Below are positions 7,238 to 13,709 of a stretch of 13,709 bases of DNA, in pieces (position 1 is the first letter of the stretch; every line of letters starts with the position of its first letter). A program made the translations under genes and the position numbers. A model generated the notes under the pieces. The model was given only the letters and a program-made list of their open reading frames with translations. It was not told where the DNA came from and did not search any database. Source of the stretch: Chryseosolibacter sp044507115 (lineage in GTDB: Bacteria; Bacteroidota; Bacteroidia; Cytophagales; Cyclobacteriaceae); assembly GCA_044507115.1 (NCBI GenBank), contig JBIQJZ010000096.1, positions 1 to 13,709 of the forward strand, given 5' to 3'.

Positions 7238-7268
7238 TTGCATCTTTACAAAAGCTGCTTTACCTTTC
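7238..7268 (+). promoter_or_regulatory. susC promoter, Bacteroidota type
   Basis: TTG (7238-7240, the end of TTTTTTCTTG) and TACCTTTC (7261-7268) are 20 bp apart and match the TTTG / TAnnTTTG consensus with one mismatch in each element. Transcription would start near 7275, leaving an untranslated leader of about 60 bases before the susC ATG. The inverted repeat would then sit at roughly -50 to -90, a position more typical of activation than of simple blocking. Confidence 0.5.
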
Positions 7269-7334
7269 TCATGTATTCGTCGGCTTCCGCATCGCTGACA
7301 TACGGCTCAACAACTCACTTAACCCAATTCAATT

Positions 7335-10300
7335 ATGAAAAAAAGTTTACTCAACGTGCTAGTCATGTGTCTCGCAGCGTTCCCGGCGCTGTCGCAGTCA
7401 GTGACGGGCCGGGTAACATCCGGGACGGACAGCGCACCCCTTCCGGGTGTATCAGTGATCGTCAAGGGCACTAGCACCGGTACCACAACTGACGCCGAAG
7501 GGCGTTACACGATCAACCCGGGCGCGGACCCTGGTGCCACTTTAACCTTCTCCTTTATCGGCTTCATTACCCAGGAGGTTCCGGTTCAGGGCAGAACGGT
7601 GATCGATGTGTTGTTGGAAGAAGACCTGAAACAACTTGGCGAGGTTGTTATTACCGCCTTCGGGGAAGCGAAAGACGTCGGGAAAGTAGCCTACGCTGTA
7701 CAACAAGTGGACGGCAGCGACCTCATTCGTACCAACAACGCGAATTTGGTCAACGCTATTCAGGGTAAGATCGCCGGTGTACATATCGACCAAGGCACTG
7801 GTGGACCCATGTCTTCTTCACGTATCAGGATACGTGGAAACTCTTCCTTAAGTTCTAACACGCAACCCCTCGTTGTGATCGATGGCGTCCTGATACGACC
7901 CACGACCACGGGTGCGGATTCCTGGGGTGCCGCGCAGGACAATGGAAACATCATGAAGAATATCAACCCGGATAACATCGAGTCGATCAGTATTCTGAAA
8001 GGATCGGCCGCGAGCGCCCTTTACGGCTCCGACGCACTCAATGGTGTGGTCCTCATTACGACGAAGAAGGGAACGACGAAGAAAGGTATCGGTGTTACTT
8101 ACAACCACACATCCTCCTTTGAGACTGCGTACCGCTTCATCGATGTTCAAAACGAATTCGGCGCCGGGCTTGAACCTACCTTTGAGACGGGGGCAGGCGG
8201 TGTCGAAGAAGTGGACGCCAACAACTGGTTCTATTCTTACGGACCTAAGCTGGATGGGAGGACTGTTCGCGATATCGATGGCCGGATGGTCACCTGGAAA
8301 GCGAACGATCCGCTCAGCTTCTATGAGACAGGGAAATACATTAACCACAACGTTGTGATTGAAGGAGCTACGGATCGCTCGTCACTGCGCGCGTCGTACT
8401 CGAATCTGCGCAACTCTACAATCATGCCGAGTGGTACAGAGATGACCCGGAACAATTTCAACCTGCGGGCAAGTACCAAGATCAGCAACATTTTCGACAT
8501 CGACGCAGGCCTCGACTATACTCACAACATGGTTGAGAATCCGATACGGCAGGGTGGAAACTTCAACCCTGTGTTCAGCATGGTTTACTACCGACCGCGC
8601 AGTCTTGATATCGAATACTGGATGAACAACTACCGCGACCCCGTAAACGGTGGCGCGCGCAGCGGTGTTAATAACCCGTATTCTCTGGCTGGACAGTTCC
8701 TCTGGGATACCTTTGAAGATGTCACCGAGCGTGCCGAGAATGTCGTCCGTGCCCACATCGACCTCAACACGCATCTGACGCCTTGGCTGGATCTCATCCT
8801 GCGTGGAAACGTTCAAAACGAGTTGTATAAAGGCGAGCGCCGTCGCCTCGGTGCAAACCCGAAATTCCAGGGTGGACAGTTCTGGCAATCAACCGACGAC
8901 AATACCCAGTACCGCGCTCAGGGTTTGCTGGCGGCTAACCGTCAGTTGAATCCCGATTTGTATTTGAGCTTCACTCTCGGAGGGGAGATCAACAAGCTGA
9001 ATGGCGGACGGTTCTACCGGGTCTTTACGCGGAATGCAGGTGGCGGCGAGGATAACTCCCTCAAAGCACCGGGTGTGTTCTCGATCGCCAACGCAGTAAA
9101 CGGCGCGGGTATCGACACGCGGCTCAATCCGTCCCGCCTGAAGAATGCGATTTATGGATATGGCGATCTGACCTACCGTGATCTGCTAACGCTGAACTTT
9201 AGTTATCGCACGGACTTTTCTTCCACACTTGCTTATGCGGATGGTAGCGGCGACTGGAGCTACAGTTATCCCGCGATCGGTCTTGCGTGGACATTTACAC
9301 AATCGTTCGACGGTCTCCCTGCATGGCTGACAAATGGAAAGTTGCGTGCGAACTACGGGATGACTGGTGGTGACACCGACCCGTGGATCATCAACCAAAC
9401 TGGTTCGTACACCACACAACCGGAGTATTTCTTCCCCGGTGGATCGATCAACTACGCGAACTTCAGAGACAACACCCTTCCCAACAAAGGTCTCAAGAAC
9501 AGGCAGGCTGAGGAGTGGGAGATCGGCGCGGACTTGCGTTTCCTGGATGACAGGATCGGTCTGGACATTGCGTACTACGAGAAGGTGTCGAGCAATGAAA
9601 TATTCAGCTTGCCGGTTGCCAGTGAAGCCGGCGTCAGTTCACGGATTGTCAATGGCGGGAAAATTCAGAACAAGGGTATCGAGATCATCTTGCGCGCCAC
9701 TCCGGTCCAATCAACTAATTTTGAGTGGTCGACCTTCTTCAATTTCTCGAGAAACCGCAACACCGTCCTCGAACTTGTTGAAGGTGTAACATCGCAACAG
9801 CTAAGTCTTGCGTTTGGTGCCGATGTGTACTCGATGGCGAAGCCTGGATTGCCGTATGCTACGATTGCGACATCCTACGCTTTTGCGACCTACCAAAAAA
9901 GAGACAATCAGGGCAACCCGATCGATCATCCTAGCAATGGTGAGCGCGTGTTGGGTGCTGCCAGTGGCACGGCCGGGTACTACACCTTCCTTAGAAGTGG
10001 TGCATACGGTCAAGGTGAAAAAGAGTTGGGGACAGCCATGGAGAAATTCCTGTTGAGCAATATCAACACCTTATCGTACAAGAATTTTGTTCTGAACATA
10101 CAGGTTGATTCTAAGATCGGGGGTCTGATGGCTTCGGCGACGCATCAGTACGGGTCTTCCAACGGAAGCTTGAAGAACAGCTTGTTCGGCCGCGATGCGG
10201 AGCACGGTGGAGTTCAGTACACCGACGAACTCGGTGAGGTACGAAATGACGGGATCATACCGGATGGCGTGCTCGCCGACGGAATTGTCTCGATCATAGA

Positions 10301-10682
10301 TGCTGACCTGGATCTTGGCGGCATGTCATATGCGGACGCCGTTGCACAAGGGCATCTCAAACCGATTCCCGCCTGGGCATACTATGAAAACCTGACCCAA
10401 TGGTCTTCGGGTATTCGTGAGTATTCAGTGTTTGAGAACTCCTGGGTTTCCTTGCGCGAAGTATCGCTGGGATACAATGTTCCGATGTCGTTTGCCAACC
10501 GCGTAAAATTGCAATCGCTTCGACTGAGCGTTGTAGGCCGCAATCTTGGATATCTCTACATGACCACTAAGGATGGGATCAATCCGGAGGGTTTGAAGAG
10601 CAATAACGCCGGCGAATTCTCCGAGTATGGTGGATTGCCATTCACGCGTCAGATCGGGTTCTCAGTAATGGCAGGCTTCTAA
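7335..10682 (+). CDS. SusC/RagA-family TonB-linked outer-membrane transporter
   Basis: A 1115-residue outer-membrane protein that, with its SusD partner, imports a large nutrient (oligosaccharide, peptide or similar) using TonB energy. In order: a Sec signal peptide (MKKSLLNVLVMCLAAFPALSQ), a carboxypeptidase-regulatory-like beta-sandwich (VTGRVTSGTDSAPLPGVSVIVKGT, about 22-100), a TonB-box region near EVVITAFG, and a plug domain with VVIDGV and the SusC signature ISILKGSAASALYGSDALNGVVLITTKKG (about 217-245). A beta-barrel follows, ending in RQIGFSVMAGF with the C-terminal aromatic residue expected for outer-membrane insertion. There is no N-terminal STN signalling domain, so control by a FecI/FecR sigma system is not indicated. 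It begins with ATG after an A/T-rich leader and is 8 bp ahead of susD. The frame is intact with no internal stop. Substrate cannot be deduced; no degradative enzyme neighbours it here. Confidence 0.95.
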   Translation: MKKSLLNVLVMCLAAFPALSQSVTGRVTSGTDSAPLPGVSVIVKGTSTGTTTDAEGRYTINPGADPGATLTFSFIGFITQEVPVQGRTVIDVLLEEDLKQLGEVVITAFGEAKDVGKVAYAVQQVDGSDLIRTNNANLVNAIQGKIAGVHIDQGTGGPMSSSRIRIRGNSSLSSNTQPLVVIDGVLIRPTTTGADSWGAAQDNGNIMKNINPDNIESISILKGSAASALYGSDALNGVVLITTKKGTTKKGIGVTYNHTSSFETAYRFIDVQNEFGAGLEPTFETGAGGVEEVDANNWFYSYGPKLDGRTVRDIDGRMVTWKANDPLSFYETGKYINHNVVIEGATDRSSLRASYSNLRNSTIMPSGTEMTRNNFNLRASTKISNIFDIDAGLDYTHNMVENPIRQGGNFNPVFSMVYYRPRSLDIEYWMNNYRDPVNGGARSGVNNPYSLAGQFLWDTFEDVTERAENVVRAHIDLNTHLTPWLDLILRGNVQNELYKGERRRLGANPKFQGGQFWQSTDDNTQYRAQGLLAANRQLNPDLYLSFTLGGEINKLNGGRFYRVFTRNAGGGEDNSLKAPGVFSIANAVNGAGIDTRLNPSRLKNAIYGYGDLTYRDLLTLNFSYRTDFSSTLAYADGSGDWSYSYPAIGLAWTFTQSFDGLPAWLTNGKLRANYGMTGGDTDPWIINQTGSYTTQPEYFFPGGSINYANFRDNTLPNKGLKNRQAEEWEIGADLRFLDDRIGLDIAYYEKVSSNEIFSLPVASEAGVSSRIVNGGKIQNKGIEIILRATPVQSTNFEWSTFFNFSRNRNTVLELVEGVTSQQLSLAFGADVYSMAKPGLPYATIATSYAFATYQKRDNQGNPIDHPSNGERVLGAASGTAGYYTFLRSGAYGQGEKELGTAMEKFLLSNINTLSYKNFVLNIQVDSKIGGLMASATHQYGSSNGSLKNSLFGRDAEHGGVQYTDELGEVRNDGIIPDGVLADGIVSIIDADLDLGGMSYADAVAQGHLKPIPAWAYYENLTQWSSGIREYSVFENSWVSLREVSLGYNVPMSFANRVKLQSLRLSVVGRNLGYLYMTTKDGINPEGLKSNNAGEFSEYGGLPFTRQIGFSVMAGF

Positions 10683-10690
10683 CAAAAAAT

Positions 10691-12396
10691 ATGACTATGA
10701 ATTCGTTATATAAAAGAATATCAGTTTGCCTGGCGTTAGTCTGCGCCGTGGCCACAAGTTGTGAGGAAGACTACATCGAGGCTAACAAGAATCCGGATGT
10801 ACTGAATGAGATCGCTCCGGAAAATCAGTTCCTCAGTGCAACGCTCTCGATCCATAGCCAGGACTTTGAAGCCTTCTATGATATTTACAGAAGGATTATG
10901 CCCTGGATGCAATACGTTACGCCGGTAAATGGCAATGGTGTTAATTTCACTAACAACATTGACAACTTTTCGAACCGCTACGGACGGCTGTATACCGGCG
11001 TCGGCGATGCTTTGACGGACCTTGAACGTCTTGTCGAGGTTTTGCCGGCCGAGGAGCAGCCGCGCTATGTATACATGATTAGCATCGCCCGGATTCTGAA
11101 GGCCTACTATGCATTCTACGTTACAGACATCTACGGAAGCATTCCCTACACGGAAGCATGGCAAGCGCGGTACGGTGGTACGTTGCAACCGGTCTACAAC
11201 GAGCAATCCGAGATCTTCGACCTGTTNNNNNNNNNNAGCAACTTAAAGACGCGATTGCCGTCCTCAAATCCACGCCGTCAGATCCTCAGGTTCCGCTCGG
11301 AAATTTCGACCAATACTATCGGGGGGATGTAACCGCGTGGGTTCGTGCCGCGAATGCGCTTCGTTTGAAAATGGCATTGCGTCTGGTGAAACGCAATTCG
11401 GCGAAAGCTGATCAAATCGCAACTGAGGTGCTGGCGGAAGCACCACAGTACTTGATGAGCGAGAACGCCCACAGCTGGGTATTCCGGTCGACGCAGGCGT
11501 TTGTCAGTGGGGGAAACTGGAATCCGGATGGTTTGTACGCAACGCAACCGCTGGTTGATTTCATGTGGGATACAAATGATCCGCGGATCGACGCTTTCTT
11601 CGCCCCGAATGGGTATGCACAGGACACTATTGATGTGCTGATTGCCGCAGGTGACCTTGAAGCCGGAACGACCGAGGCATCGAGAAGATATTTCGGAAGC
11701 TTCACCAGTCCCGACGTATCATCGTCACCGGCAAATGATCATTGGTATGAACCTAGAACTGCGGACATTAACGGAAACAACAGGCGAATAGATACGTTGT
11801 CCCTGATCCAGCGCCGCCTGTTTCAGCCTTCTTTCGACGAAGGCGATGGTGTAGGTACAGGCAATGTCAACATCCCCGTCATTACCTATGCCGAGTATTG
11901 CTTCATACGCGCTGAGTTTGCGGCGCGTACGCTGACGACGGACGACGTGCAAACGTGGTACGAGGCCGCGGTGCGTGCTTCTATCCAATGGTACGATCAG
12001 ATCGCCCGCGACGCCAGATTGTCTCACTACACCCCTGTGTCCGACGGAGAGATCGATGACTACCTCCAGGAACCGGGGGTCGCATTCGACGATGCAATAG
12101 CGCTCGATCAGATCTCGAGCCAGGCATACATTCATTTCTTTAAGCAGCCTGCGGAAGGTTGGGCGCTGTGGAAACGCAACAATCTTCCGAATACGACCAG
12201 CGTCCTCGCGTTAACGGATATGAAATCGAATGGTGCCTCCTTGAAAATCCCGAGAAGAGCTCCACTTCCACTTTTGAATGAGACATCCTCAAATTACGAA
12301 AATCAGAAAGCAGCATATGACAAGATGAGTCAGGATGCAGGCTTCGGCCAGAGTCCGACCGACGCGTTCGGTCGTGTCTGGTGGGATGCTCAGTGA
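10691..12396 (+). CDS. SusD/RagB-family (SusD-like_2) nutrient-binding lipoprotein, broken by a sequence gap
   Basis: Surface lipoprotein that forms the lid of the SusC transporter and captures substrate. The N-terminus MTMNSLYKRISVCLALVCAVATSCEEDY is a lipoprotein signal with the acylated Cys at 24; the acidic EED that follows resembles the Bacteroidota surface-export signal. Family features include MPWMQYVTP, RYVYMISIARILKAYYAFYVTDIYGSIPYTEA in the TPR-like helical core, FDQYYRGDVTAWVRAANALRLKMALRL after the gap, ITYAEYCFIRAEFAAR, and a C-terminal FGRVWWDAQ. Ten Ns at 11227-11236 separate two pieces in different frames; joined, they give about 565 residues, within the range of the family. 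I read this as one intact gene with a wrong gap length and not a pseudogene. A second ATG at 10697 is an alternative start. It is the second gene of the operon, 8 bp after susC, and is followed by a strong terminator. Confidence 0.93.
11227..11236. other. Assembly gap (10 N) inside susD
   Basis: Upstream the frame ends ...GAC CTG TT at 11226; downstream it resumes as nAG CAA CTT AAA (11237 on, QLKDAIAVLK). One frame is restored only if the missing length is 2, 5, 8 and so on; a five-base gap would give IFDL-(F/L)-x-(E/K/Q)-QLKDAIAVLK, typical of this helix in SusD proteins. The printed ten is a placeholder. Confidence 0.95.
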
Positions 12397-12415
12397 TACA
12401 AAATCTCATCAAACG

Positions 12416-12451
12416 AAGGGTGGTCTTTAACGGGCCACCCTTTGCTTTTTT
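12416..12451 (+). terminator. Intrinsic terminator of the susCD operon
   Basis: AAGGGTGG (12416-12423) and CCACCCTT (12435-12442) form a perfect 8-bp stem with an 11-base loop, followed by TGC and a run of six T (12446-12451). It begins 20 bp after the susD stop. It separates susCD from the copper-enzyme gene that follows, which starts only 27 bp after the T-run. Confidence 0.85.
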
Positions 12452-12477
12452 AACCGCAAATCTGCTTTTTTTGTAGT

Positions 12478-13709
12478 ATGACGCTTCGGAAGGATTGGAT
12501 CGTTTTGGCTTTATTAACGGTAGTAGCAATGCCTCTCGCCACTGCGCAGCAGGTAAATTTTTACGATAACGTCCAGCCGATCGTCCACAGCAAGTGCGCA
12601 ACCTGCCATCGTCCGGGTGGAGGAGCACCTTTCAGTCTCATTACATATGAGGACGTCGCCAGCCGTGCCGATTTCATACGCAAGGTTGTCAGTAGTCGCT
12701 ACATGCCGCCGTGGAAAGCGGATGAGCACTATGTTAGTTTCGCCAATGATCGCAGTCTGACAGACGACCAGATCCAGACAATCACTTCCTGGGTTGATGG
12801 GGGTGCGTCACGGGGGAAACGTTCGCTGGCCGCTGAGAAGAAATTACAGGAACGGATTCGGGAAGGGACGACATTCACGCGGTCACCGGATCTTACGCTA
12901 AGGATGAGTTACCCATATCGCGTTCGCGCCGATGGCAATGAGCGATTTATGGTTTTCAAAATTCCTTTTGAACTTCCCGCGAACGCGAACGTGGAAGCAG
13001 TTGAATTTACCACGAATAACAAACGCGTTGTGCACCACGCAAACTTTGCGGTGCATCCGGTTCTGGATTCGAGCATTGACATCCACGGTACAATTGATTC
13101 TATTGATCTGAATACTTCCCGGTACCAGTACGATCGATGGCTGCCTTATAAAAAAGAGATGACCTACTATGGAGGCTGGATACCAGGCGCTTCGCACGAG
13201 CGCTACCCGAAGGGTATGGGCTGGGTGATGCCCACGCGAGGAGTATTACTCCTTACTATTCATTTTCCCCCGGTAGGGAAGGTTGAGGAAATTGTAGCTG
13301 GTGTGAATTTCTTTTTTACATCATCTCCCGTCACACGGACAGTGAAAGTTATTAGTCTTGGTTCCGGAGGGATTGGAGAGCGCGACATTTTCCCGCCATT
13401 GCTGTTGCTTGCGAACGAAGTGCAGACGCACCGTCTTCGCATCGCAAACTCAAGAGAGGATATCACCGTGCTGTATGTTTGGCCGCACATGCACTATCTC
13501 GGGAAGGAATTCAAGTCGTATGCAACTCGAAACCAGGACACGATCCCGCTCGTGCATATTCCGCGATGGGATTTTCGATGGCAGGAAATATATCAGTATG
13601 AAAAGCCCGTTATTTTGAAACGCGGGGACGTGGTTCACGTGATCGGAACGTATGACAACACCGCCGATAATCCGATGAACCCGAGCAAGCCGCCCAAACT
13701 TGTGGAGTC
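12478..13709 (+). CDS. Secreted cytochrome c-domain / copper type II monooxygenase-like (PHM/DBM-like) protein, 3' partial
   Basis: An open frame from ATG 12478 to the window edge (410 codons, no stop). A Sec signal peptide (cleavage near ATA-QQ, residue 23) is followed by a small cytochrome c-like domain with the haem motif CATCH (C40, C43, H44), RYMPPWKAD and ITSWVDGGA, up to about residue 110. The rest resembles the copper domains of peptidylglycine alpha-hydroxylating and dopamine beta-monooxygenases: VVHHANF (H186, H187) and TIHFPP (H262) match the three CuH histidines; WPHMHYLGKEF (H337, H339) matches the two CuM histidines (HTHHLGK in PHM). YDNTADNPMNPSKPP precedes the expected Met ligand, which would lie beyond the window. 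The likely role is periplasmic copper-dependent hydroxylation with electrons from a c-type haem in place of ascorbate (inference); the substrate is unknown. No well-formed promoter was found in the 81 bp before it; the susCD terminator occupies part of that space. Confidence 0.82.
   Translation, partial: MTLRKDWIVLALLTVVAMPLATAQQVNFYDNVQPIVHSKCATCHRPGGGAPFSLITYEDVASRADFIRKVVSSRYMPPWKADEHYVSFANDRSLTDDQIQTITSWVDGGASRGKRSLAAEKKLQERIREGTTFTRSPDLTLRMSYPYRVRADGNERFMVFKIPFELPANANVEAVEFTTNNKRVVHHANFAVHPVLDSSIDIHGTIDSIDLNTSRYQYDRWLPYKKEMTYYGGWIPGASHERYPKGMGWVMPTRGVLLLTIHFPPVGKVEEIVAGVNFFFTSSPVTRTVKVISLGSGGIGERDIFPPLLLLANEVQTHRLRIANSREDITVLYVWPHMHYLGKEFKSYATRNQDTIPLVHIPRWDFRWQEIYQYEKPVILKRGDVVHVIGTYDNTADNPMNPSKPPKLVE

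Noticed and set aside
12441..12473. Promoter for the copper-enzyme gene using TTTG at 12441 and a T-rich -7 region
   Set aside because: The -7 element lacks the conserved TA start and transcription would begin at or after the ATG at 12478.

Overview
The window is a chromosomal segment of a Bacteroidota bacterium, probably a Cytophagales- or Chitinophagales-like organism of medium GC. The evidence is a SusC/SusD outer-membrane pair, start codons without Shine-Dalgarno sequences, and promoter-like elements of the TTTG / TAnnTTTG type used by the Bacteroidota primary sigma factor. It is scaffolded sequence: two 10-N gaps each break a gene, and both placeholders have the wrong length to keep frame. 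The outermost genes run off the window at both ends.

Left part (1-2358): a glycerol-3-phosphate dehydrogenase (glpD, + strand, 5' end outside the window, interrupted by a gap) converges, with only 5 bp between, on a DeoR/GlpR-family regulator on the minus strand.

Middle part (2359-5969): a 294-bp divergent intergenic region separates the DeoR regulator from a three-gene + strand cluster. It carries tandem TTTTCG repeats, a promoter-like element, a long stem-loop and a strong intrinsic terminator. The cluster encodes an Nramp-fold membrane transporter whose two metal-binding motifs are both replaced, an M20D-type amidohydrolase with an intact dinuclear metal site, and a HAD-IIA (NagD-like) phosphatase. 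My inference is import of a small organic compound, then deacylation or deamidation and dephosphorylation, under DeoR control and possibly transcriptional attenuation. The substrate cannot be read from the sequence.

Right part (6012-12451): a LacI-family regulator on the minus strand is divergent from a susC-susD operon. Between them lies a 17-bp-arm inverted repeat just upstream of a well-spaced susC promoter, and a clear terminator follows susD. No sigma/anti-sigma pair or STN domain is present, so LacI-type control of nutrient uptake is the simplest reading. No glycoside hydrolase or peptidase lies beside susCD inside the window.

End (12478-13709): a secreted protein with an N-terminal CxxCH haem motif followed by the copper-ligand motifs of peptidylglycine monooxygenase-like (PHM/DBM-type) enzymes. 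It is cut by the window edge before the expected final Met ligand.

No tRNA, rRNA, CRISPR array, insertion sequence or phage gene was found.
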